Assembly (NCBI RefSeq): GCF_002217435.1
Contig: NZ_MUHF01000034.1
Location: 1-34,509 of the forward strand
Direction: 5' to 3'
Length of the DNA: 34,509 bases
Source of the DNA: Flavobacterium reichenbachii
GTDB taxonomy: Bacteria > Bacteroidota > Bacteroidia > Flavobacteriales > Flavobacteriaceae
Below the pieces are notes generated by a model, which was given only the letters and a program-made list of their open reading frames with translations, did no database searches and was not told the DNA's origin. The first letter of the stretch is position 1. Every line of letters starts with the position of its first letter. Of this stretch, positions 9,220-16,758 are shown one piece after another. A program made the translations under genes and the position numbers.

Positions 9220-10719
9220 ATGAAAAAATATTTTATTACAACTTTTATAGCGATAACAGTACTTTCGACTGTAACGACTTCCTGTTCAGACGAATTTGTT
9301 GATCCCGTTCCTGCATATTCTATTGATTCTGAGAATTATTTTAACTCTAAAGCAGATTATGATAATGCACTGGTTGCAGCTTACGACTTACTTCAATCTT
9401 CATATGTAAATGTTTTATTAGGAGAAATGGCATCAGATAATACACTCTGCGGCGGAGAAAGTCCAACAGACGTTATTGGTTTTCAGCAAATAGACGATAT
9501 GATTCATACGCCTACAAACAGTAATCTGAGAGATATCTGGAACTGGATGTTTGCAGGAGTTCAGAGAGCAAATTATATTCTTGAATTTCAGGGTAAAACC
9601 GATTTTTCAGGAAAAACACAGCTAATAGCCGAAACACGTTTTCTTAGAGCTTACTACCAGTTTGAGTTAGTAAAATGGTTTGGTGGTATCCCGATGAAAG
9701 GCGATGCTAGGTTTAAAATTGGAGATGAAACAACAATACCGCGTTCTTCTGCCGCAGATGTTTATGCATCTATCGAGGCCGATTTAAACTTTGCGGTACA
9801 AAATTTATCTCCAATTGCTTCTCAAAAAGGAAGAGCTACAAAAGGCGCAGCCCAGGCATTACTTGGAAAAGCATATTTGTATCAGGGAAAATTTACGCAG
9901 GCTGCAAGTACTCTACAAAGCTTAATCTCTACAGGTTCCTATTCTTTAGTAAGCAATTACGATACAATGTTTGAGATGGCCGGAGAAAACGGACCAGAAT
10001 CTGTTTTTGAAGTGCAGTACACCGATATTGAAGGTGCAGGATTTGAATGTTTGCAATGCAGTGAAGGAAATGTTGCTGTAGGTTTTAGCGGTGTTAGAAA
10101 TTATTCAGGTCCTCTTTTTTCTTCTGGATTTAGTTTTAATATTCCAACAAAAGAATCTGCAGACGCTTTCCAGACCGGAGATAAACGTAAAGATGTTGCA
10201 ATTCTTGATATTGCAGCCTGGGCAGCAGCAAATTCATCTTTTGATAATGGAGCTGGTGTGAAATACGGAAAAGGAAATGAAGATACAGGTTACTTTAACA
10301 GAAAATACCTGCCTCGTAAAAGAAGCGCTGAAGCAGCGGGAGATTTAAACCTAACCAATCCAAATAATTATAGATCGATTCGTTATGCCGATGTGTTATT
10401 GATGGCTGCAGAAGCGTACAATAGAGGAGGTGTAGACGACGGAAAGGCCAGAGAATATCTTAATCAGGTTAGAAGACGCGCTTTTGGAGACAATAATCAT
10501 GATGTTTCTGTTGGCGGCGCAGCTCTTACCGATTTTATTTTAGCCGAAAGAAGACTAGAACTTTTTGGAGAAGGACATCGTTTTTTCGATTTAGTCAGAA
10601 CAGGAAAAGCAGTGGGAACAATACCTGGTTTTAAAGCAAATAAAAATGAATTATTTCCGCTTCCGATCGAAGAAATTCAATTTTCTAACGGAAACTGGCA
10701 GCAAAATCCTGGATATTAA
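9220..10719 (+). CDS. susD: SusD/RagB-like surface glycan-binding lipoprotein
   Basis: This is the lid of the SusC channel and binds oligosaccharide at the cell surface. The protein has 499 residues. The lipoprotein signal ends at C22; the residues after it (SDEF) fit the F. johnsoniae-type lipoprotein export signal (Ser followed by acidic residues), predicting an outer-surface location. The body has the SusD layout: an N-terminal helical part with ANYILEF and RFLRAYYQFELVKWFGGIP, TPR-like helices (AAQALLGKAYLYQGKF), and the C-terminal SusD region with RYADVLLMAAEAYNR, ERRLELFGEGHRFFDLVRTG and the final FPLPIEEI. It sits 11 bases after susC and 12 before the next gene. Identification is secure; the ligand is inferred. 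Confidence 0.95.
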   Translation: MKKYFITTFIAITVLSTVTTSCSDEFVDPVPAYSIDSENYFNSKADYDNALVAAYDLLQSSYVNVLLGEMASDNTLCGGESPTDVIGFQQIDDMIHTPTNSNLRDIWNWMFAGVQRANYILEFQGKTDFSGKTQLIAETRFLRAYYQFELVKWFGGIPMKGDARFKIGDETTIPRSSAADVYASIEADLNFAVQNLSPIASQKGRATKGAAQALLGKAYLYQGKFTQAASTLQSLISTGSYSLVSNYDTMFEMAGENGPESVFEVQYTDIEGAGFECLQCSEGNVAVGFSGVRNYSGPLFSSGFSFNIPTKESADAFQTGDKRKDVAILDIAAWAAANSSFDNGAGVKYGKGNEDTGYFNRKYLPRKRSAEAAGDLNLTNPNNYRSIRYADVLLMAAEAYNRGGVDDGKAREYLNQVRRRAFGDNNHDVSVGGAALTDFILAERRLELFGEGHRFFDLVRTGKAVGTIPGFKANKNELFPLPIEEIQFSNGNWQQNPGY

Positions 10720-10731
10720 AAAACATCAATT

Positions 10732-12345
10732 ATGAAAAAAGTACATTTTATTATAAATCTTTTCGTTTTAGCACTGCTTATTGGCTGCTCAAGCGACAGT
10801 CTGGATGTTGATTTAGATAGTATTGCAACTCCGGCTAACATTTCGGCGCTTACTACTGTCACACAAGACAATACCGGAAAAGTAACTTTTATACCTAAAG
10901 GTGAAGGAGTAACACAGTACAAAATAAATTTTGGAGACGGAAGTCCTGAATCTGATTATATCACGGCAGGAGGAAATGTAGTGCACACTTACAAAGAAGG
11001 TGTTTACAAATCTAAAATTATTGGAGTAGCCGTAAACGGAAAAACAACCGAAGTAGAGCAGAATGTGGTAGTTTCTTTTAAAGCGCCAGAAAATTTAGTA
11101 GTAACTATTACGACTGATTTATCTGTTTCTAAAAAAGTAACAGTAAAAGCAACAGCAGATTTTGCTTTGTTTTACGATGTTTATTTTGGAGAAGCAGGAA
11201 AGCCGGATCCTATTTCGGCAAACAACGGCGAATCTGTTTCTTATACTTATAAAGATGCTGGTGTGTATACGATTAGAGTTGTTTCTAAAAGCGCAGCAGT
11301 AAAAACTACAGAATACACAGCACAAGTTACTGCAGTTGTAATTGTAAGTCCGACATCGTCTGCAGCGGCGCCGCCAAACAGACAGCCGGGAGATGTAATT
11401 TCTATCTATGGTTCTAAATATACGAATGTGGCGGGAACCAATTATTTTCCAGATTGGAGTCAGGGAGGACAAGGAAGCAGCTGGGCAGAATTTGATTTGA
11501 ATGGAGATAAAATGCTCAACTATATTAAATTGAGTTATCAGGGAATTGCTTTGGCAGATAATGTAACCATTGATGTTTCGGGAATGGAATACCTTCATAT
11601 GGACGTTTGGACTCCAGATGTAGAAAAACTTGAAACTTCACTGATCAGTAAATCAAATGGAGAAAGACCAGTTGTAAAAAATCTTACAGCCAACCAATGG
11701 ACCAGTATAGACATTCCGATTTCGGCATTTACAAGTCAGACCGGATTTACAGTTGCCGATATTTACCAGCTTAAATTTGTTGGAACACCTTGGGCTGCAG
11801 GAACTGTATTTATAGATAATATTTATTTTTATAAAGCGCCTGCTGTTGCAGTCGCACTGCCTCTTGATTTTGAGTCTTCTGCTTTGACTTTTGCATGGTC
11901 TGGTTTTGGAAATATTAACTCTTCGGTAGTAACAAATCCATATAAAACTGGATTAAATGTATCGGAAAAAGTGGTTAAATTGGAGAAAAAATCAGGAGCA
12001 GAAACATGGTCTGGAGCAAGTTTAAATCTCGAAAGCACACCAGATTTTTCTAAAGGAACTACCGTAAAAGTCGCCGTTTGGTCGCCTAAAGCTGGTGCAG
12101 ATATATTATACAAAATGGAACTTTCAACATCTCCAAAAGATGGTAATGGAAATCCAAGTGTCAATATAGAAGTACATGCAACCACAACTGTGGCAAATGC
12201 ATGGCAGGTATTAACATTTGATCTAACCACAGCTGCTGGTTTTAGTACCAGTATTAAGTATGACAGAATAATTCTTTTCCCGGATTTTGGAGTAACCGGA
12301 GCAGGAGAAAATTATTATTTTGATGATATAAAACAATCCAATTAA
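10732..12345 (+). CDS. PKD-containing surface glycan-binding lipoprotein (SGBP)
   Basis: This 537-residue protein has no recognisable catalytic domain. The lipoprotein signal ends at C19 (lipobox LLIGC). Two PKD/Ig-like domains follow at about 31-125 and 125-205; the first carries the typical INFGDGSPES turn and a VHTYKEGVYKSKI strand. Two jelly-roll-like modules follow, at about 213-360 and 375-537. Both have features of carbohydrate-binding beta-sandwiches: WSQGGQGSSWAEFDL, paired aromatic residues, and repeated IDNIYFY / YYFDDI endings. The position after susCD and before the GH16 genes is that of a surface glycan-binding protein (the SusE/F-like place in a PUL). It probably holds beta-glucan near the endo-enzyme. 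Binding activity is inferred. Confidence 0.8.
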   Translation: MKKVHFIINLFVLALLIGCSSDSLDVDLDSIATPANISALTTVTQDNTGKVTFIPKGEGVTQYKINFGDGSPESDYITAGGNVVHTYKEGVYKSKIIGVAVNGKTTEVEQNVVVSFKAPENLVVTITTDLSVSKKVTVKATADFALFYDVYFGEAGKPDPISANNGESVSYTYKDAGVYTIRVVSKSAAVKTTEYTAQVTAVVIVSPTSSAAAPPNRQPGDVISIYGSKYTNVAGTNYFPDWSQGGQGSSWAEFDLNGDKMLNYIKLSYQGIALADNVTIDVSGMEYLHMDVWTPDVEKLETSLISKSNGERPVVKNLTANQWTSIDIPISAFTSQTGFTVADIYQLKFVGTPWAAGTVFIDNIYFYKAPAVAVALPLDFESSALTFAWSGFGNINSSVVTNPYKTGLNVSEKVVKLEKKSGAETWSGASLNLESTPDFSKGTTVKVAVWSPKAGADILYKMELSTSPKDGNGNPSVNIEVHATTTVANAWQVLTFDLTTAAGFSTSIKYDRIILFPDFGVTGAGENYYFDDIKQSN

Positions 12346-12356
12346 AACAAGAAATC

Positions 12357-14018
12357 ATGAGCAGAAAAATCATTATAAAAATAGTATCCTTGTTTACGAT
12401 TCTCTTGATGACCGGTTGTCAGAAAGATGATTATACTTTCGGATCAATAGATTCTCCTTCAAATCTTACAGTAACAGCAGAGATTGTGGGTAAAACAATT
12501 GCTGAGCCAAACGGAGACGGTTCGGGAACAGTAAAATTTACAGCAGCAGCAGATCATGCAATTTCCTATAAATATGTATATAGTGACGGAACATCTGATA
12601 ATGCTCCAAATGGTAAAATCACAAAAAGATTTACCAAAACAGGAGTTAATACTTATACAGTAACAGTAATTGCATCCGGAAAAGGAGGTGTTGTAACCAA
12701 TACAACAATAGATGTTGTAGTGCAGAGTGATTTCAGCGATCCTCAGGCGGTTCAGTTTTTAACCGGCGGTTCTTCTAAAAAATGGTATTGGTCAGCATCT
12801 GAACCAGGACATTTAGGAGTTGGTCAAAATGATAGTGATGCCACTAAAAACTTCTACGGAAATTATTATCAGGCGGGTGCTTTTGAGAAAGCAAACTCGC
12901 CGTCAAGCAGCTGTTTGTACGACAACGTTCTAACTTTCTCTGTCGCTGGAGATCAATTAAAATACGAATTAGACAATGGCGGAGCAACTTTCTTTAATGC
13001 GGCTTTTGAAAGCGTAGGAGGAGGAAGTTCTGGTTCTGATGCCTGTTTGGCCTATAATGCAGGCGGTGTTAAAACCGTATCCTTAAGTCCGTCAGAGTCT
13101 GTGATAATGGCAAATCCTAAACATGCTGAACAGACCAGAGGAACAACAATGAACTTCTCAGACGGCGGATTTATGGGGTATTATATAGGGCAGAGTTCTT
13201 ATGAAATTCTATCCATAACCGAAAATAGAATGACTGTTAGAGCCGTAATGGGCGGTAATCCGGCATTGGCTTGGTACCACACTTTTACAACTACAAAACC
13301 TACTCAAAATCCAACTGTAGATTATACAAAATTAGTCTGGTCAGACGAGTTTAATACAGATGGACCGCCAGACGCTGCTAAATGGGTGTATGATTTAGGA
13401 AGAGGAGATAATGGCTGGGGAAATAATGAGAAACAAAATTATACCAATGCGACAGCAAATGTTGTGGTACAAGGAGGAAACTTAAAAATCACAGCAAAAA
13501 AAGAAGCTTCTGGAGGAGCAGATTACTCTTCGGCAAGACTAAAATCAGAAGGCAAATATGCATTCACGTACGGAAAAGTTGAGGTACGTGCAAAACTGCC
13601 AATTGGAGGCGGAACCTGGCCGGCTATCTGGATGCTTGGAGCAAATTATGCTACTAATATGTGGCCGGCATGCGGAGAAATAGATATTATGGAACATGTA
13701 GGTAACAGCCAGAACTTAATTCACGGAACGCTTCATTATCCCGGACATTCTGGCGGAAGTGCGAATTCAGGTTCAAAAACAATTCCGAATGTATCCACAG
13801 AATTCCATGTTTATAAAACAGTCTGGAGTCCGTCATCAGTAAAAATATATGTAGACGAAGAGCTAATACATTCGGTGCCTAATGATGCGGCTTTACCTTT
13901 CAATAAAGACTTTTTCTTAATTTTGAATGTAGCAATGGGAGGAAATTTTGGAGGAAATATTGATGCTGCTTTTACACAATCTTCTATGGAGATTGATTAT
14001 GTAAGAGTCTATCAATAG
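12357..14018 (+). CDS. Multimodular GH16 beta-glucanase lipoprotein (laminarinase-type)
   Basis: This surface endo-beta-1,3(4)-glucanase has 553 residues. The lipoprotein signal ends at C21 and is followed by QKDD, close to the flavobacterial export signal, so the protein is probably exposed on the outer membrane. A PKD-like domain lies at about 35-122 and a cysteine-containing module of unknown function at about 128-320. The GH16 catalytic domain is at about 321-553. Its active site GEIDIMEH has E441 (nucleophile), D443 and E446 (acid/base), the ExDxxE form with the beta-bulge used by laminarinases. Other family marks are WSDEFN, GWGNNEKQNY, KVEVRAKLP, TWPAIWMLG and the ending IDYVRVYQ. It lies 11 bases after the SGBP gene. 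The exact linkage preference cannot be read from sequence. Confidence 0.92.
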   Translation: MSRKIIIKIVSLFTILLMTGCQKDDYTFGSIDSPSNLTVTAEIVGKTIAEPNGDGSGTVKFTAAADHAISYKYVYSDGTSDNAPNGKITKRFTKTGVNTYTVTVIASGKGGVVTNTTIDVVVQSDFSDPQAVQFLTGGSSKKWYWSASEPGHLGVGQNDSDATKNFYGNYYQAGAFEKANSPSSSCLYDNVLTFSVAGDQLKYELDNGGATFFNAAFESVGGGSSGSDACLAYNAGGVKTVSLSPSESVIMANPKHAEQTRGTTMNFSDGGFMGYYIGQSSYEILSITENRMTVRAVMGGNPALAWYHTFTTTKPTQNPTVDYTKLVWSDEFNTDGPPDAAKWVYDLGRGDNGWGNNEKQNYTNATANVVVQGGNLKITAKKEASGGADYSSARLKSEGKYAFTYGKVEVRAKLPIGGGTWPAIWMLGANYATNMWPACGEIDIMEHVGNSQNLIHGTLHYPGHSGGSANSGSKTIPNVSTEFHVYKTVWSPSSVKIYVDEELIHSVPNDAALPFNKDFFLILNVAMGGNFGGNIDAAFTQSSMEIDYVRVYQ

Positions 14019-14037
14019 GTTATATTAATTAGTAAAC

Positions 14038-14067
14038 AAGAAGGTCAGTTTAGGCTGGCCTTCTTAA
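14038..14067 (+). terminator. Hairpin between the two GH16 genes
   Basis: AAGAAGGTCAG (14038-14048) pairs with CTGGCCTTCTT (14055-14065), 11 base pairs with one U-G pair and a 6-base loop. The following T-run is short, so it may attenuate rather than stop transcription, or protect the 3' end of the susCD mRNA. Confidence 0.55.
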
Positions 14068-14088
14068 TTTAGCAATGTAAATTATATT

Positions 14089-14847
14089 ATGAAAAAAATA
14101 TTTATACTAATAATGATCAGCAGTTTTTGCTTTGCCCAAAAAATAAAGAGAAAACTCGTTTGGGAAGAAAACTTTAATAAAAATACGCTAAACGAATCTG
14201 TGTGGAATTTTGAGCTTGGCGACGGATGCCCAAATCTTTGCGGGTGGGGAAATAATGAAAGGCAGATTTACACCACAAATAATCACGAATTTAAAGACGG
14301 AAATTTAGTTATTGAAGCCCGAAAAGAAGGCGAAAAATACACTTCGACCAAAATTACCACAAAAGAAAAAAAAGAATTTTTATACGGCCGAATCGAAGCA
14401 AGGGCAAAACTGCCTGTTGGTCATGGTTTATGGCCTGCATTCTGGATGTTAGGAGCCAATATTGATGAGGTAAAATGGCCAAAAACAGGAGAAATAGATA
14501 TTTTAGAGTATATAGGAAGAGATCCGCATATGGTATACACAACACTGCATACACAAGACAGCCACGGAAATACCATTAATACAAAAAGAACACCTTTTCC
14601 GGATATTGAAAAAGGATATCATATATACGCAATTGAATGGGACAAAGATAAAATCGATTTTTATGTAGATAAAACTTTGGTATATACTTTTAATCCGCCA
14701 GTAAAAAATGACGATACCTGGCCTTTTAATAAGCCATTTTATATTATTGTAAATCTAGCAGTCGGAGGAAATTTTGGAGGCCCGGAAGTTGATGATAAAG
14801 TATTTCCTCAAAAATATTTTATTGATTACGTTAGAGTTTATCAGTAA
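14089..14847 (+). CDS. Secreted single-domain GH16 beta-glucanase
   Basis: This is a second endo-beta-glucanase of 252 residues, with a signal peptide (about 1-16, ending FCFA/Q) and no lipobox. It is therefore likely to be periplasmic or secreted rather than surface-anchored. The catalytic motif GEIDILEY has E135, D137 and E140, the same ExDxxE form as its neighbour. Shared GH16 landmarks are LVWEENF, GWGNNERQIY, RIEARAKLP, LWPAFWMLGAN and the ending FIDYVRVYQ. It is separated from the first GH16 gene by 70 bases holding a hairpin, so its expression may be partly uncoupled. The two enzymes are paralogous but clearly diverged. A division of labour, with surface cutting followed by trimming of imported oligosaccharides, is an inference. 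Confidence 0.92.
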   Translation: MKKIFILIMISSFCFAQKIKRKLVWEENFNKNTLNESVWNFELGDGCPNLCGWGNNERQIYTTNNHEFKDGNLVIEARKEGEKYTSTKITTKEKKEFLYGRIEARAKLPVGHGLWPAFWMLGANIDEVKWPKTGEIDILEYIGRDPHMVYTTLHTQDSHGNTINTKRTPFPDIEKGYHIYAIEWDKDKIDFYVDKTLVYTFNPPVKNDDTWPFNKPFYIIVNLAVGGNFGGPEVDDKVFPQKYFIDYVRVYQ

Positions 14848-15039
14848 TAAAATAATTTATTCACGAATAACAACTATAAGAAAGATATAAATAACTTAAC
14901 AGTTTAACTTTAAGTTGTTTATGTCTCCTTTTTTCAACTGAAAATCTATTAAAAATTGAAGATTTTTAATATTTTTAATGTAAAGTTTAAGTTTAGTTGA
15001 GATTAATTTAAATTTTATTATGAATTATTCCTCAATTTA
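14848..15039. other. AT-rich gap between PUL and sigma factor gene
   Basis: No coding frame is seen here. AACTTAA at 14893-14899 pairs with TTAAGTT at 14910-14916 and is followed by a T-rich stretch; this may be a weak terminator for the PUL. Nothing else stands out before the promoter at 15040. Confidence 0.4.
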
Positions 15040-15072
15040 TTTGCTTTTTAAAACAATATTTTGTTAAATTTG
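15040..15072 (+). promoter_or_regulatory. Promoter of the ECF sigma gene (-33 TTTG, -7 TAAATTTG)
   Basis: TTTG at 15040-15043 and TAAATTTG at 15065-15072 are separated by 21 bases. Together they fit the Bacteroidota housekeeping promoter (TTTG, 17-23 bases, TAnnTTTG). It is the best complete promoter match in the window. It predicts a 5' leader of about 95 bases before the ATG at 15173. Confidence 0.6.
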
Positions 15073-15172
15073 GTCACAATATTAACACAACTCAAAAGAC
15101 ACGCCTATTATATAAAACTACTTTTTAGAAAAATTACTCCAAATTTTAAATAAAAACTAAAAAAGTAGTATT

Positions 15173-15757
15173 ATGGCTGATCTGCATATTCCAGACGCTC
15201 TATTGGTTAGAAACTATGTTGAAGGTAACGAAAGTGCCTTGTCGACATTGATAAAAAGGCATGAGTCTAAGATATATGGTTTTATATATTCTAAGATTGC
15301 TGATAGAGATATTTCAAATGATATTTTTCAAGATACTTTTATAAAAGTAATTAAAACTTTAAAAAGCAATTCCTATAATGAGGAAGGTAAATTTCTGCCT
15401 TGGGTTATGCGTATTTCTCATAATTTGATCGTAGATCATTTCCGTAAAACCAAAAAAATGCCAATGTACAGAGAAACCGAAGAGTTTTCTATTTTCTCTA
15501 TCATGTCAGATGATTCCCTAACAATCGAAAACAAAATGATTGTTGATCAGGTCGAAGTTGATCTAAAAAAAATCATAGAAGAGCTTCCAAGTGATCAAAA
15601 AGAAGTGCTGGTAATGCGTATGTATCAAGATATGAGTTTCAAAGAAATATCAGAGATTACCGGTGTCAGCATCAACACAGCGCTGGGAAGAATGCGTTAT
15701 GCATTAATGAATTTGAGAAAAATAATAGATAAACATCAAATTATTTTAACCAACTAA
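15173..15757 (+). CDS. ECF-type RNA polymerase sigma factor
   Basis: This 194-residue sigma-70 family protein directs RNA polymerase to a special promoter set. Region 2 is at about 22-90, with the DIFQDTFIKVIK core-binding helix and FLPWVMRISHNLIVDHFRK for -10 recognition. Region 4 is at about 130-185, with ELPSDQKEVLVMRMYQDMSF followed by a helix-turn-helix (KEISEITGVSINTALGRMRY). There is no sigma-1.1 or sigma-3 domain. No FecR-like or zinc-binding anti-sigma gene is next to it; the only thing directly downstream is a 47-residue ORF. It has a strong consensus promoter of its own, so it may be expressed constitutively and controlled in another way. Its regulon is unknown. Confidence 0.92.
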   Translation: MADLHIPDALLVRNYVEGNESALSTLIKRHESKIYGFIYSKIADRDISNDIFQDTFIKVIKTLKSNSYNEEGKFLPWVMRISHNLIVDHFRKTKKMPMYRETEEFSIFSIMSDDSLTIENKMIVDQVEVDLKKIIEELPSDQKEVLVMRMYQDMSFKEISEITGVSINTALGRMRYALMNLRKIIDKHQIILTN

Positions 15758-15808
15758 TACTATTTTAAGTTATTGCTCGTTATACTAGTATAAAAACATT
15801 TTAAAAGT

Positions 15809-15952
15809 ATGGCGAAAATTTACTCTAAAAAAGCATTAGCTTCTAAAGATTTAAAACCCAAAAAAGAAGTCGTTTCTTTTTTGCTTAATTATTCACAAGC
15901 ATTAACAATTGTGAAAATTGAAGAAAAAAGTTTTGAAATTATAGCTAATTAA
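15809..15952 (+). CDS. 47-residue basic protein downstream of the sigma factor
   Basis: A short ATG frame translates to a 47-residue protein starting MAKIYSKKALASKDLKPKKE and ending KSFEIIAN. The N-terminal half is rich in lysine; the C-terminal half alternates hydrophobic and polar residues as in short beta strands. It starts 51 bases after the sigma factor stop and is followed within 60 bases by a strong terminator, so the two probably share a transcript. No signal peptide, cysteine or known motif is present. The well-formed composition, tight placement and terminator argue that it is real, but a chance ORF is not excluded. A role tied to the sigma factor is speculation. Confidence 0.6.
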   Translation: MAKIYSKKALASKDLKPKKEVVSFLLNYSQALTIVKIEEKSFEIIAN

Positions 15953-15992
15953 ACAGGCCCACTACTTTTGTCGGATGTTTATTTCGAAAAAC

Positions 15993-16056
15993 CAAATGGT
16001 CGTTTTGGTTGAAAACTCACTATCGGTATTAAAATACTGGTAGTGAGTTTTTTTAT
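15993..16056 (+). terminator. Strong terminator (tandem hairpins) after the sigma factor operon
   Basis: The main hairpin pairs 16012-16029 with 16034-16051, 18 base pairs including two G-U pairs with a 4-base loop, and ends in seven T. A smaller hairpin (AACCAAA / TTTGGTT) lies just upstream within about 15989-16011. Together they close the sigma factor transcript. Confidence 0.85.
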
Positions 16057-16072
16057 TATTTTAAATTTCCCC

Positions 16073-16219
16073 TTAACCGCAAAGTACGCTAAGGTTTAGT
16101 TTTACTTTACGCATCAAAAATACAAGTTCGCAAAGCTAAACCAACACAAAGCTTTACGAACTTTATGTTTTTTTTTTCAAACTCTTCCTATAAAAAATCC
16201 TAGCGCACTTTGCGGTTAA
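16073..16219. repeat. Nested palindromic element, copy 1 (about 147 bp)
   Basis: The outer arms are TTAACCGCAAAGTACGCTAA (from 16073) and its near-perfect complement at 16199-16219. An inner pair, AAGTTCGCAAAGC at 16124-16136 and GCTTTACGAACTT at 16151-16163, forms a second hairpin followed by a long T run. Copy 2 is at 19321-19463. No open frame, transposase or clear target-site duplication is seen. This is MITE- or REP-like, non-autonomous, and may also end transcription. Confidence 0.85.
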
Positions 16220-16491
16220 ATTCATTATTAATTTTACAGCTCCACAGTTTCTAGTATTTATTCCACATGATTGACTAAGTAAAAGTGTTATTTTTTTGTA
16301 GTAAATAACTTTTATAATTTGTTTTTAATTATAAGGTATTATTTACTTTAACTGAATGTTAAGGATTTCACAAAGAATTGCTGTTATTTAATTTGTGTAT
16401 TCAGTTTTTAATTTTATTTTAGTTAAAAATAATCAGTTGTTTTCATCAAACGATGTATTGTTTTTAATGAAATCGAATATGTTATACTTTT
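16220..16491. other. Very AT-rich gap with several inverted repeats
   Basis: No coding frame is seen. The inverted repeats are: GTAAATAA (16301-16308) with TTATTTAC (16339-16346), enclosing TATAATT / AATTATA (16313-16319 and 16327-16333); and AACTGAAT (16350-16357) with ATTCAGTT (16399-16406). Base composition makes chance pairing likely, but the nesting is noteworthy in a long upstream region of the TPR gene. Confidence 0.35.
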
Positions 16492-16499
16492 TATGTTTG
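16492..16499 (+). promoter_or_regulatory. Candidate -7 box upstream of the TPR gene
   Basis: TATGTTTG matches TAnnTTTG. No TTG lies at the normal -33 spacing. If used, it gives a leader of roughly 255 bases before the TPR gene, spanning two very short ORFs. Confidence 0.3.
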
Positions 16500-16579
16500 A
16501 AAAACTGTTAAAAAAGTATTTTTTCATAGATGTGATTATAAAGTAAAGAACCAGAGTTTAACCAATAAAATAAATTACT

Positions 16580-16713
16580 ATGACAAAAAACTACCCAATT
16601 AATTTAGTTCAGTTTGATGAATTTTTGAATATGTAATATTCAAAAAGATACGATTTTAAGCTACTATGAGTAAAACCCTAAAAATATCTCATAAAGGAGC
16701 TGAAATTGTTTAA
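16580..16713 (+). other. Two very short ORFs (18 and 15 codons) in the leader of the TPR gene
   Basis: ATG at 16580 encodes 18 residues (MTKNYPINLVQFDEFLNM, stop 16634-16636). ATG at 16666 encodes 15 residues (MSKTLKISHKGAEIV, stop 16711-16713). Both lie between the possible promoter and the ATG at 16759. They could be leader peptides or chance frames; length alone cannot decide. Confidence 0.2.
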
Positions 16714-16758
16714 AAAGATAATGCCCAAAATCTATTTAATAATCAAACCTAATCTAAT

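Noticed and set aside
11119..11598. Minus-strand open frame of 159 codons inside the SGBP gene
   Set aside because: Composition is unnatural (runs of Arg, Cys, Ser, Tyr), it lies wholly within a confident gene on the other strand, and it has no promoter.
11829..12230. Minus-strand open frame of 133 codons inside the SGBP gene
   Set aside because: It is an antisense shadow of the coding frame with no recognisable domain or start signal.
12357..14847. Recent tandem duplication of the GH16 genes
   Set aside because: The domains share only family motifs, differ in length, signal type and accessory modules, and the DNA shows no long identical stretch.
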